In this document: positions 1-10,424 of the stretch, in pieces
Layout of the letters: each line of letters begins with the position of its first letter
How positions within the stretch are numbered: the first letter of the stretch is position 1
Assembly (NCBI GenBank): GCA_003255025.1
Contig: QANY01013389.1
Location: forward strand, 701,106 to 765,105
DNA: 64,000 bases
From: Datisca glomerata
Taxonomy: Eukaryota; Streptophyta; Magnoliopsida; Cucurbitales; Datiscaceae
Reading direction: 5' to 3'
The notes under the pieces: model-generated
Databases searched by the model: none
What the model was told of the DNA's origin: nothing
What the model saw: the letters and a program-made list of their open reading frames with translations, nothing else
Translations under genes and position numbers: made by a program

Positions 1-306
1 ATTTTTAATTATATTTAACAAAAATAATAAACTACTAAGATTTCAAAATGTGTATAAGCCCTTCAGATTAAGCTCCAAAAACAAGACCAAAGATGGCCTA
101 TTAATGGCTGTTTAATTGCTCAAACTCATCTTTAAAGAAGAAGCAACGTTTGTACTTAGTCTTCATATAAATATATATTTTATTCAATCATTATAGGTAG
201 CTAACATTTTGACAAAGAGATTCGTGGTAATTTCTATTTTTTTTGGAAATAAAAATTGCCAATGTGACACTGGTTCTTGCATGAACTAGAAGGTGGGGTT
301 GCTTAT

Positions 307-356
307 TCTTGCAGTCATCGGCCAAATATGCTTTCTTGCAGTCATCGGCCAAATAT
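307..356. repeat. 23-bp direct repeat in thioredoxin intron 1
   Basis: Two exact copies of a 23-bp unit starting TCTTGCAGTCATCGG lie at 307-329 and 334-356, four bases apart. Each contains a TTGCAG that resembles a splice acceptor. Both lie upstream of the acceptor used for exon 2 at 507. The rest of 1-507 shows no exon that I recognise. Confidence 0.85.
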
Positions 357-507
357 TTAATTGAATATTATTCAGTTAAGTCTCAGAAAAAGAATATATT
401 GAGCTGAATGTTATTTCAATGGCTAGTGGAATTACTTTTTCCATAACTTTTACGTTGAGAAAGTAATCACATTTTCTTACATGCTATTCTCTGACATATT
501 AATGCAG

Positions 508-883
508 ATTGTGGTGGATTTCACTGCATCATGGTGTGGACCATGCCGTCTAATAGCACATTTTCTTGGAGAACTTGCCAAGAAATTCCCTAGTGTTTCC
601 TTTATTAAGGTAGATGTGAATGAACTAAAGGTAATACAAAGTCATAACATTTTTTTTGGGAAAATCCCTTTCTCTTTCTAAGAACATTAAAATTAATCAC
701 AAAATCAGAACGCTGAGGTAGTTTGTGTTTTACTTGTAGTATGCTGCTCAAGATTGGGACGTGGAAGCAATACCAACTTTCATGTTTCTGAAAGAGGGGA
801 AGATTGTGGACAAGATAATGGGAGCTAAGAAAGAGGAGCTTCAACAGACTGCAACTAAGCACATGGCTTCATCTATTACTTAA
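508..883 (+). CDS. Thioredoxin h-type, partial (exons 2 and 3)
   Basis: Cytosolic-type thioredoxin, a small dithiol-disulfide oxidoreductase reduced by NADPH-thioredoxin reductase. Exon 2 (508-630) follows a TGCAG acceptor and encodes 41 residues, including the active site WCGPC at 532-546 within [20 protein letters not shown] donor begins at 631. Exon 3 (740-883) follows TTGTAG and encodes 47 residues ending at TAA 881-883, with the cis-Pro loop [12 protein letters not shown] and the C-terminal GAKKEELQ helix typical of plant h types. Both intron positions (before VVDFT and after the VNELK-like residues) match the conserved two-intron plan of plant h thioredoxins. Exon 1, about 30 residues with the start codon, is not recognisable in 1-507, so the start lies outside the window and 1-507 is probably intron 1. 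The reading frame is open and the key residues are present, so the gene may be functional. The 3' UTR probably runs to about 1030. Confidence 0.9.
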
Positions 884-1319
884 ACTGAGAGATTCTGCAG
901 ATTTTCTTTAAGAGGGATGTTACCAAACAATGTCTTATGCTTCTTCCAATATAATTTCTGTAACATCTATTAGACTTGTATTCAGTTTTATATGTTATTT
1001 ACTGGTATGAAATGGTGATTTTTCCTTAAACCAAAGTTGCTTTCTTTTCTGCTTCTTCTTCCTAGAGTAACTCTTCAAATTTCATTACTCAATTTTAGCA
1101 TACACATATTAGCCAATTTTGTCTTTATAAATTGAGATACAGAGAGACATAAATAATTATGTTGGAAGTAATTATGTTCAGGAACAATTTAGAAGTATTA
1201 TGTTCGGGAATAATTTGGATTCAACCAAACATATAATAAGTAATTTGACAACCAAACACTTTGTCAAAAATATTATTTTTTAAGTTTGTATAATGACAAG
1301 AATAATTAAAACAAAAAGA
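884..1319. other. 3' UTR then A/T-rich spacer
   Basis: The first 150 bases or so are the probable thioredoxin 3' UTR and polyadenylation region (T-rich). From about 1140 there is A/T-rich sequence with short internal repetition around TTATGTTCGGGAATAATTT. No gene is seen. Confidence 0.5.
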
Positions 1320-1855
1320 TTATAATAAGAAGATGTTACACATTATATAGCATAAAAATACTATGAAAAGTCTTTGAAAACGTTTAGAAAATGCTATGGT
1401 AAATTTTTACAATTAATTTATAAATTCTATCATTTGTCTATCATAGCATTGAAAAAATACTATGGTAGGTCTGTCATAGCCTTGAATAAACACTATGATA
1501 GGTCTGCCAAGCATTGAAAAAAATGCTATGATAGATCTTTAACAGCATTTATAAATTAATAGTAAAAATTTACCATAGCATTTTCTAAACGTTGTCAAAG
1601 ACTTTTCATCTGCCAAGCATTGAAAAAATGCTATGATAGATCTTTAACAGTATTGAAAAAACACTATGGTGAGTATACCATAACGTTGAAAAAATGCTTT
1701 AGTAGGTCTACCATAGCATTTAAAAAAACGCTATAAAAAGTGTTTTCATAGCGGCGAAAAAACGCTATGGTAGGGTTGGACTTTTAATAATGTTGGCAAA
1801 CTAACGTTTAGAAAAATGCTATGAAAATGATTTTATAGCGTTTTTTGGCCTAGTG
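1320..1855 (-). mobile_element. CACTA-type remnant with subterminal repeats
   Basis: The right edge reads GCGTTTTTTGGCCTAGTG, ending at 1855. On the minus strand this is a terminus starting CACTAGGCC, the hallmark of CACTA-superfamily ends. Inside are many short repeats built on GCTATGATAG/GCTATGGTA in both orientations, as expected of subterminal transposase-binding repeats. A block beginning CTGCCAAGCATTGAAAA occurs twice, near 1504 and 1610, and overlaps a long inverted repeat. No matching left terminus or coding sequence is visible, so this is a truncated or non-autonomous copy. The left limit is approximate. Confidence 0.6.
1363..1609. repeat. Long inverted repeat, 62-bp arms
   Basis: Arm 1 (1363-1424) and arm 2 (1548-1609) are reverse complements over 62 bases with two mismatches counted by eye, separated by 123 bases. 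The loop contains further GCTATGATAG repeats. A transcript through it would form a long stem. Confidence 0.85.
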
Positions 1856-2329
1856 GGAGAATTTGATTGTGGAAGACTTACTTGGATCCACGAGTAATTG
1901 AATGGTAAAGTGATGGATCAGATCTTCCAAATTTACACAAGTTCTTGAGTTGTTTTCCATGATTCTCTCTTGAAGTAATAGAGAAATCGGTTAAACGAAA
2001 ACTGGATTACTTGTGTAATTTGGGGGACCATAACTCTTTTAAAAATTGGATAGTTAATAACGATTGATATTTCTAATTTGTTCATTCAACAAATTAAAAT
2101 ATCATATCTGGTATCGACATATTAATTCCATGATAATTATACTCATAATCCTTAACTTTAATTTTTTAATTAGATCATTTTAATTAGGCTTATTCAAAGA
2201 TAGCACAACAGATTTAATTATACATGTGTGGTCCCACATGTTGACTTTTTTCAACATTTATTATTAAAATGACCCAACTTATCTATCAAATTCAACCCCC
2301 TTTAAATACGAATGCATTGTAAATCCTTA
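1856..2329. other. A/T-rich sequence, nothing recognised
   Basis: No coding signal, terminal repeat or RNA gene is recognised in this stretch. Confidence 0.4.
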
Positions 2330-2530
2330 GCATCCTCGCATTCTGGGTTCGTGCCAACTTTAGGACCGCAAGCAGTGCCTCATACTCTGCTTCATTGTTT
2401 AAGGCTTTGAACCCAATATTGATCGGGTGCTACGATTAGTATGTCCTCACCCCGCTTCCCATTTGATTGGAGACACTGTCTACATATAAGGTCTAGGGGT
2501 TTCCGATGGTCTCCGCTTTCTCTCCATGGC
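2330..2530 (-). pseudogene. Gypsy (Tat-like) RNase H fragment
   Basis: Read on the minus strand, the segment encodes FKALNNEAEYEALLAVLKLA, the strongly conserved helix of the second RNase H domain in plant Tat-clade Ty3/gypsy polyproteins. It is preceded by a degraded DGASN-like strand. No neighbouring RT or integrase is present and flanking frames are closed, so this is an isolated scrap of an old retrotransposon. Confidence 0.75.
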
Positions 2531-3633
2531 CCATCATCATATCAGCAATGAAATACACCACCACCTATCTTTTAATGGCAGTTCGTGAGATGAACTGAAA
2601 TATGCTCATATCAAAAGCCAACCATAGTATTCAATCAATTCAAATAATTAGTCAGTCCATTTTCAAGATACCTAGTACAATATTAATATCAAGTCTTTGG
2701 ACAATAATATTAACTGTAAATGATACTCTTGTTGTAATGATCAAATACTGACAATAATTCATGTCAAATAGTAAATCTATCTTTGGATCGATTTATCATT
2801 CACATATAAAACCTTATAATCGTCACGTGTTCACCATCACATATGTGTGTAATTCGGCCAAATAATAACGTTCCTTTGAGCCGGTTAATACCCGCATGAA
2901 TTTACACTCACAAACATCAAACACTTTCATGAATAATCTATACAATAGATGTCACTTTGATAACATCTTGTTTTAATTAGTTCATTCAGAATATTCGATA
3001 ATCATAATTAATCCTTATGGACTTACATCATAATTAATCCTTATGGACTTACCAAAATAACTGAATTTAATTGAGACAAAAAAGCATCTTAATTAAATTG
3101 AATTAAACAAATTAATTCAATTTTTTTAATTATTACTGTAGCAAAGCTACAGTACCGTTCCGCGTGATGGAGAGAATTGAAAATTCCAATTTTTTGTATA
3201 GTACCGCAAAACTGAAAAAAAAAAAAATCTGCTCCAATAAGATACCCGCGATGTAGACAATAATTACCTTTAAGTGGTGCTGTACGGTAACGGTACCGTA
3301 AAGTAGGGAATAATTTTCCTGTACCGGTACGGTACCTCGAACCACCTGATAAGTGCCCATTCCCTTCTTCTCCAAAATAACCCGCGGCAGTTTCTTCAAT
3401 GGCTTTCACGCCATTTTTTTTATTTCCTTAAATCATTGATTTTACAACATAAAATCATCAAAACTCAACATGGATATGCAATTCACATAACATAATCACA
3501 CTTTCATATTAATCATTCATCATAAATAACAACATATCAAAATCTCTAAATTCTTAGATGTAATATAACCCTAATTTTAAATTTTCTCCGAATCTATAAA
3601 CTTTAATCTTCCTAAAAGAAATCAATAATTGAA
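2531..3633. other. A/T-rich, probable copia leader or LTR debris
   Basis: No frame can be supported. It adjoins, on the interior side, the minus-strand copia primer-binding site at 3634, so it may be leader sequence of that element. A GC-richer patch (about 3250-3410) holds several GGTACCG-like words. Confidence 0.35.
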
Positions 3634-3784
3634 GGCTCTGATAAAACTGTTGGGGTTTAAAATTAAGCCTAACAAACTTGCTATACAAAGCATAAATCAC
3701 AGATCTGCATGTTACTATGAAATTCTGGAAACCCTAAAGTTAAATACATATTCCATATTCATTTTTATGAGAAACAAGTACGGA
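3634..3784 (-). mobile_element. Copia primer-binding site and LTR stub
   Basis: On the minus strand, 3646-3634 reads TTTTATCAGAGCC, matching the plant copia primer-binding site complementary to initiator methionine tRNA (usual form TGGTATCAGAGCC) with two changes. Immediately on the plus side, TGTTGGGG at 3648 is the usual inner edge of such an LTR. The LTR can be followed only to 3784, where a CACTA-type terminus begins, so the LTR was cut by that insertion or by deletion. Confidence 0.6.
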
Positions 3785-4813
3785 CACTACAACAAAACGC
3801 ATTAAAATGGCGTTTAGTTATAGCGGTTTATCATAAAATGCTATGATATGTCTAATTTACGCGGTCTTTGAAATTTTTTTATTGTTTGGAGAAGGGCTCG
3901 AAACTCAAATTTCCCTCTTTTTCAATACTCCATTCGTGTCTCATCTCCATATCTCTTACTCTCAGCAGTTTGCCTCTTCTACTCTCTCTCTCTCCCTTTC
4001 TCCATAATTGGCTTCAACATCTCTCTTCCGCTTTCCTATCCACACCCTGTCTATGTTGTTTGCATCTCACACTGTCTCCATCGTTCACCTGCGCGCTCTC
4101 TCTCCGAGGTTTGCTTCTGGCTTCCATGGAGCTGAGCCAGACGGGGTTAGGGCACAAGGATGAGCTCAAAGCTAAGTGGTGCCTTGTGTGATTTCTGTTA
4201 GTGCCTAGGGTTTATTGAGTAGATCACACAGTCTTAAATCAACTTGTGGCTTGATTTTTCAGCATACTCCAGTTGTGTTTCATATGCTAGGGTTTAGAGA
4301 GAGATACGATTTTTAAGCGTAGTTTCACCAGATTGGAGTTCTCCACTAGATTTGGGGATATGAGAGGGGAGTTATAATTTTTTTTACTGCGATGTCAAAT
4401 CTGTGAACCTTTCTCTCAAGGTCTATCATTGTGTGGTCCTACTGATGGAAACTCTTCTCTTTGTCATTTCAGGTAACTCTTCTTCTACTAACTTAGCCTT
4501 CATTCTATTGTCTTAAAAGTTTCTTCTAAATATGTGCCTTAATGTTCATGATGTTGGGTGGGGTTTGATTTTGTGATATGATGCTTATTTTGTTGATGCC
4601 AGGTAAACATAACTTGAGTTTCTATTTGGGACAAATAAAAGTCTGAAGTCTTTCAGTATGTTGAAGTTAGATAAACAGAAATTACAGTGGCTTTCATCTT
4701 CTAAGATAATAAATTTTTCTCATCTTTTGGGTTTGGTTCTCTTTCACTTGGCGTAATCCTATGTTATTTTGTTAATTTGATCATCTCATGAGATGGAGTA
4801 TTGCAAGTCAGGT

Positions 4814-4896
4814 CTTATGTACGTGACAAAGCGTAATATGGCCAATGTTGTGTCAAACTTGACCAAGCATTTGGAGCATGTATTAGATGATGATGG
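4814..4896 (+). pseudogene. Captured exon of a DUF1664 family gene
   Basis: After a TCAG acceptor, the frame encodes LMYVTKRNMANVVSNLTKH followed by LEHV. This matches the conserved core of plant DUF1664 proteins, membrane-anchored coiled-coil proteins of unknown role. In intact members the reading continues into a long helix (EALAATKRHL-like). Here it breaks after LEHVLDDDG and meets TAG. The next 12 bases lead straight into an exon of a different gene, so the exon is truncated and fused. The match is from memory of the family. Confidence 0.75.
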
Positions 4897-4908
4897 ACTT
4901 TTGCATTA

Positions 4909-5674
4909 GTTTTTGTAGCTGAATGGGGTGACAAGTCTTTTTTCTCCACAATTGGTAATTGCCACTGATGAAAATCTTTAGTTATAAGATCTTATATTGT
5001 TTTTCGATTATCAATTATTTATTCCCCTCTGCTCTACATGTCAACTTTGGAAGAAAATTCTACGATTGTTAATTTCTCCCTTGAAATTGACAATTCTGTT
5101 GTGAATTTATGATAATGAGGATTGAGGAAGCGTTATTGCCTCTTATGAGAATACAACTATATTTCCACTAGGCCTCTGTTCTGCAGATTTAATAGAGGAA
5201 AATTCTGTGCTTCATTTTGCAATCATAGATACTGAATATAAATCCATCTCAAAATGGAGTCCATTGCTCAAAATGCCAATTGTCACCATTGAATTTGGAA
5301 AGCTAATTCAGAATATTCAAGTAGTTTTTTGCTATATTTGGAAGGACATTGAACTTGTTCAAAGTTTGCAACCTACGCAACTTTTGAATGAATTCATTTT
5401 GATGCTTACTTCATCCTTTTGTCTATAAATTAAACAATTTATTTCTCCAACGAAGCATTTGCTGTCGCCTCTTCACCCTTTGGAGTTATTGGAGGAGCGC
5501 TAGCTGGTCATGGAGCCGCAACATTGGTAAGTATGCTTTCAGTGGATAAAAGCATTAGCTTTCATCAGCTTTCAGTGGATTATTATAAGCCTAAAGTCAC
5601 GTCAAATATGTATGTAGTTTAACATTACTCCATTTGTATGATGATATTAATCATTTCTGCAGCTTGCTGTTCTT
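4909..5674 (+). pseudogene. Captured exons of a chloroplast GDT1-like (UPF0016) transporter gene
   Basis: Exon a (about 4909-4954) encodes FVAEWGDKSFFSTI. It contains E-x-G-D-K-S, the cation-binding signature of the UPF0016/GDT1 family, whose plant plastid members import manganese. It ends at a GTAATT donor. Exon b (5456-5526), after CGAAG, keeps phase (ATT G + CA) and encodes AFAVASSPFGVIGGALAGHG followed by AATL, the second family repeat region, then a GTAAGT donor. Exon c starts at 5663 after TGCAG with LAVL and then diverges at about 5674. The order and wording fit GDT1-like protein 2 (CMT1 type). Introns are retained, so capture happened at DNA level. Only about one third of a normal gene is present, so no transporter can be made. 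Confidence 0.75.
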
Positions 5675-5969
5675 GATTGTCCTAATGCCCCTTTGAAATC
5701 TAACTATTATGGGAGCATGAGTACTACTTTATCACAATTTAGCTAGTTGATGGATGCTTTGTAGGGGAAATAAGAATGGAGTTTCCTAATTTCTACAATG
5801 TGTTCTTCAGCCATTTGCTTTTCTTGTTGATTATTTCTTTGCCTGATTGAATATAGTCTTTCATGCACTGCATTAAATTTTTTATCATTGATGATGAATT
5901 TTGACTTATATAACTGTAACGCTTAAGTTTAGAAAAATTTATTGTCCAGGGTTAGACAACTAAACAAAG

Positions 5970-6100
5970 CACTACAACAAATGTGTGCTTTTATAGCACA
6001 CCATAATTGTATGCTACAGGTAGTATTATGCACTTGCAGGTAAGACTACTCAGCTAAGTGCTCCATCATAATTCAATGGAGCATTGAGTAACAGAGGTAG
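5970..6100 (+). mobile_element. Second CACTA-type left terminus
   Basis: CACTACAACAAATGTGTGC starts at 5970, followed by subterminal words of the type TTATAGCACACCATAATTG. It differs from the 3785 end after the first 12 bases, so it belongs to another family. No right end is identified. The right limit is arbitrary. Confidence 0.45.
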
Positions 6101-8389
6101 TATGGCAGCAAAGTCAACTTAATTTTTTTGTCGATGTTATCCTTTGTGGTTTTAATTGTCGCTTAGCTTGTGTTTTATTAATGGAATTTTAGCTTGTGTC
6201 AGAAATAAAATTATAATAGATAAAATAACGTACACTCCCTGGTAGTCCCAAGGTTAAGACTTGTTGAGATCAACAACAGCTACAACTTTTGAAGTAAAAC
6301 TAATGTCTGAAACCTTTGGATTTAGATAATAAGTAATGAGTTCTTCCGAGCATATAGTGTCACCGATCCTATCACTCAAGTAATGATATCCTTTGAAAAT
6401 GAATTGAGAGAAATAGTTGAGTGATCTTCTTTGTGAGACTTATAGAGATTTTACTAGTTCAAAGCATGCATATCATAAAAAATCGTTAATATTGTCTACG
6501 ATGCACAAACACTTAAGTATGATTGTCATAGAGATATATTAGCTTTCGAATGAGTATGGATTTGCATCAATCTTTGTACAAAATTTCAAGCCTATAACCT
6601 CTTATTGTTCTTTAAGACAAATTGTTAGGAGTTCAGTTCTGTCAACGCTTGAATTGCTAAGGGACTATAAATAAGCTGGTTCGGGGTTGGGGGTTGTGCA
6701 TAAAAATACAATTTCATCATAATTTAAATATTAACATTTATGAAAAGAAAAGATTAAATCTAGTGGTTTCATGTAATTATTTCACAAAATGTTAAGTTGA
6801 AAGATTTATCGTGTTTTTAAACTGTTTTCAGGGCATAAGAAAATAAGTACGTTGAAAAGGATCTCAAAATGGTCCAAGTCTCCATGTGCCACCTTGTGTG
6901 ATATACTTTCCATCTTATCTCTTTTGAAATTTGAAGATCAAGTCAAGTTAAGCGCCAAATTCTGTAGAATTGGAGAGTCAAAGAAAAATGAAAGTTCAAT
7001 GGTGTTCTAGATTTTTCTACAAGGAAGATCTTATATGGTTGGAAAGATGAGATATTTAGATTTAATTTGAATATTTTTCTATATTTTTTGTATAGTTCAA
7101 ACGTGGTCAGAAGGTGAGATCAAAGTTGATTACATTTTCAAATCAGTGAAATATAAGGATAAAATAAATTCAAAGAAGGACCTTGGCTTACCTCTAAACT
7201 CTCTCATCTTGTATCAGGAAGATTGAATTTTAAACTCTTCTCATTATCAATGATAAAGAGTTCTTGAAAAAATAATTTAGATGACTTTGAGGGAGAAATT
7301 ATGGGGAGTTAGTTATTGATTTTTGTGAAGATTTAAGAGCACACATCCTATATAAATGGAGGTACGTCCCACTCATGAAAAAGGAAGAAGTTTTTTTGTT
7401 TTTATTTTAGAAGTATGTTCTTGAGTATTTTCATGTGTAACTAATTTCTTTTGTTGGTCAAGAGTGACTTCAAAGCCCGACACATGGATTTTAATTAATA
7501 AATTTTAAAAATTTTGTTTCATCTTTCTTCCAGTTGCGTTTATATTCATTTGATTTCTTTATCAATTATTGCTTTCTTATTTACTTGGATGTAGGAGTAG
7601 GTGAGCATATTAGTAAATTTAAAACTAGTTTATGATTTTGATACATTATTGTCAAGGCTTTTTGAATAAAAGTAGTAAATTATTTTCAATGATGTGAGAT
7701 ATTTTTGTTTGATTACATATAAGGAATATAACTCAAGTTTTATAAACCAATCTTGTGTGTTTGTTGCTTGATTCAATCTAAATCTTTCTTGATTAATATT
7801 TTTATTAAGTTGAATTTAGAGAACTTGCTCTAGGTTGTTTAATGGAAAGAGTTTGAGTAAAAATCTTGGTTTACTAAATGACAAGGTCAGGAAAGATCAA
7901 GATAATCAAAATTGTAATTGTCTTAAGGTTGTTGTTTTCTAAAGATTGAGAAATTTTTTTTATTATTGATTATTGCCATATTTCTAGAGGTGGAGAATGA
8001 ATCCTTAACCAAATTTCTCATCATATTTTTAACTCATTAAATCATTATTTTCCTAATTTTAGTTTCCCATTTCGTTTTCATTTACTTTGTTTACGTACCA
8101 ACCCACCTTCAAAGCCCCATATTTTATATGCATATTGTTTAACGTGTCAACAAGTTTTCATTCATTTTTGTTGAGTCTAAGTAGTATTTTTAATCTCATT
8201 TTTCTAGACAATAAAGAGTCTTGTATTTATCTTGCGTCAATAACTTTAAATTAGGAACAATCATCTGTAGGAATGACCCCCGCTTGCTACTGTACTCTAT
8301 AACGATCACATTGAGAGGATTTAAGTTGGTAAGCTTTTGTGCGTGCCATCCAAATATCATTTTTAAATGTGAGAAAACATTTTTCACTA
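6101..8389. other. A/T-rich stretch without genes
   Basis: I find no supported frame, splice structure, LTR edge or RNA gene in these 2.3 kb. It may contain the decayed 3' half of the copia element to its right, which is no longer recognisable. Confidence 0.4.
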
Positions 8390-8765
8390 TAATTTTAAAA
8401 ATCCCTCAAGTTTATGGTGTATACATTTTGCTCCCTTTGTCCAATAAATAAAACTTTGTTGGATGCTTTGTCAATGATCAAGCAAAAATATTTTTCAAAA
8501 ATTACTTTATAATCTTTGTCACAAAGTTGACTAATACTGAGTAAGTTATGTTTTAATCTATCTACTAATAAAATCTTATCTATAGTGGGGAAGGGTCATT
8601 ACTTATAGACCCAATGCTGATTATTTTTCCTCTTTTGTCATCCCTAAAAGTGACATGTCATTTCTTTCGACTTATTTCAATAAGCTTTATCTCGTCATCG
8701 GTCACATATCTCGAGCATCCACTATCGATGTATCATTTGTCATGATTCTTAGATGGTATCGACAA
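8390..8765 (-). pseudogene. Copia protease end and gag-pre-integrase remnant
   Basis: Minus-strand reading gives a broken YIDSGCSRYVTDDE block, corresponding to the copia protease to gag-pre-integrase boundary (usual WYLDSGCSRHMTG). It is followed by VTFRDDKRGKI, then LLVDRLKHNLLSISQLCDK and VIFEK, the region leading to the zinc-binding domain of integrase. Stops interrupt it (for example after NHDK). Homology fades below about 8390, so integrase, RT and RNase H are missing. It lies downstream of the gag remnant at 9330-10310 in the same element. Confidence 0.75.
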
Positions 8766-9329
8766 CACAAATTTCAAAAATTGGTACACAAATCTTTTTG
8801 GGTCCTTGATGGTTAGTGTAGTAGGGAGTGTACTCATTTTTCTTAAGATACATGTCTTTCTTTTTTTGGATGCATGAGAAACTCTTGTGCCCTATAATTC
8901 TGCAATAGTGACAGATTATGGGAGGATGACATGTTTCATATTGTTTGGGTTTTAAAAAAACATTTTTATGATTTTCTTGATTTTGAAAGGATGTGTACCC
9001 TAATCCTTATCATAGGCATATCTTTGATTTTCAACAAGCTTATTTAGGTTAGTATTTAAACATTTTTCTTTCTTTTGGCATCTAAGAAGATCTCTATTGA
9101 TCACATGTATAGTGCCTTTGATTTTAAAAGTTTCATTCTTAAAAACTCACTTTCGTCTTGGAGTTTTGTAAAACCATTTTTCATAATTTTATTCTATAAT
9201 TGTAATTTTTCAAATTCTCCATAAAGTTCTTCAAAAGCTATTTCAAGATCATCATAACTAGGCTTAGTATATAAAGTTAGTTTAGAAGAACTTACCTCAT
9301 CTTACAAAACCATGAAGCACATGTTTGCT

Positions 9330-10310
9330 ACTTCCTCTTCTTCTTCCTCAAGGTCACTTTTATGAGTCTCATCCCAAGTTTCCTTGAATGCTCTTTATTT
9401 GAATTTCTCTGGAGCGTTGATTGAATTTGGACAATCCACCTTGATATGTCCAACTTTCTTGCATTCGTAGTATGTGCGTACATCGCGATATATTTTCTTA
9501 TCATCCTTTATTTAATGATCTTTTGAATCATCTTGTGTGGAGACCTATATCATCTTCATCGTAGTCATCTTTCTCATTATCAGATTGGTCTAGAATTGAT
9601 TTGAGTGCAATATTATTCTTCTTTGATGTTTCTACTTCTTCATTCTCTTTGAGCCTAATTTCATGTGTCACTAAAGAGCCAATGAGTTCTTCAAGTGGCA
9701 GAGAATTGAGATATTTGACTTCTTGAATGTTAGTAACTTTGGCTTCCAACTCTTTGGCAAGCACCTAAGGAATTTGTCACCATTTCTACATTAGAGTAGG
9801 ATTTTCCAAGAGAGTTTAGTCCATTTATAATATTAGTAAAGTGAGTAAATATATCATGCAAAGAATCATCATTTTTCATTTTAAAGAATACATAACGTAC
9901 GAGCATGCTTATCTTAGACTCTTTGACTTGGTTTGTACCCTCGTGTGTGACTTCAAGCATGTGTGAAATAGACTTAGCATATTCAAAAGTAGATCTATGA
10001 AACTCATTTTGATCAAGAGCACAATACAATACATAGCTTTAGCATTTAATGATATTTTCCTTTTATCTTCATCATTCCATTCACTACTAATTTTAGTAAT
10101 ATTCTCACCATATAGAGTTTTGTATGGAATGTAAGCACCATTTTCTATAACATTCTTTCAAATTATAATCTTTAGATTATACATAAATTTCCATGCGAGC
10201 TTGCCAATACATATAGTTATTTCCATTTACAAAAGGTGAGCTATTAGTAGTTTGACCTTTAACAACAGATCCACTTGTGGTTGCCAGTACTCAAGAAGGT
10301 GAAGTTTTTT
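9330..10310 (-). pseudogene. Copia gag (UBN2 type), SIRE-like, broken
   Basis: Minus strand. The N-terminal part (about 10250-10200) reads FVNGNNYMYWQARMEIYV, the usual start of UBN2 gag. The centre (10029-9730) holds LEVTHEGTNQVKESKISMLV and then FKMKNDDSLHDIFTHFTNI, the capsid-like core. The next frame (9764-9528) has VTNIQEVKYLNSLPLEELIG and SLVTHEIRLKE. A zinc knuckle follows near 9470-9425 as YECKKVGHIKVDC, where the first cysteine of CX2CX4HX4C is replaced by tyrosine. Several frameshifts and stops separate these blocks. The wording fits the SIRE/Maximus lineage; the lineage call is moderate. The primer-binding site lies just upstream at 10327. Confidence 0.85.
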
Positions 10311-10326
10311 AAGGAGTAAGTTTCTA

Positions 10327-10338
10327 GCTCTGATACTA
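10327..10338 (-). other. Copia primer-binding site
   Basis: The minus strand reads TAGTATCAGAGC, one base from the TGGTATCAGAGC complement of initiator methionine tRNA. It separates the gag side from the LTR that starts near 10354. Confidence 0.75.
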
Positions 10339-10424
10339 ATTATAGGATCAGTATGACCAACCAAGAAGGGGATGAATTGGGTGAATGCGTGCAACTTTAA
10401 AAATTAAACATTCAATAAATATAA

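Larger units (their letters stand above)
3785..5969 (+). mobile_element. CACTA-type element carrying host exons (Pack-type)
   Basis: The left end CACTACAACAAAACGC at 3785 is a standard plant CACTA terminus. It is followed by subterminal GCTATGATATG words like those of the 1320-1855 remnant. The interior begins with a C/T-rich stretch resembling a host 5' UTR (3900-4110) and continues with exon-intron pieces of two unrelated host genes (4814-4896 and 4909-5674). No transposase is present. I do not find the matching right terminus; the limit 5969 is set only because another CACTA terminus begins at 5970. Carrying spliced host gene pieces without a transposase is what defines Pack-CACTA elements, but element status is inferred from one end only. 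Confidence 0.55.

Noticed and set aside
3868..4191. Frame of 107 codons after the CACTA end
   Set aside because: Serine- and leucine-rich product of a C/T-rich UTR-like stretch with no recognisable domain.
10327..10338. tRNA gene fragments at TATCAGAGC words (here and at 27606, 55833)
   Set aside because: They are retroelement primer-binding sites next to LTR edges; no cloverleaf can be formed around them.
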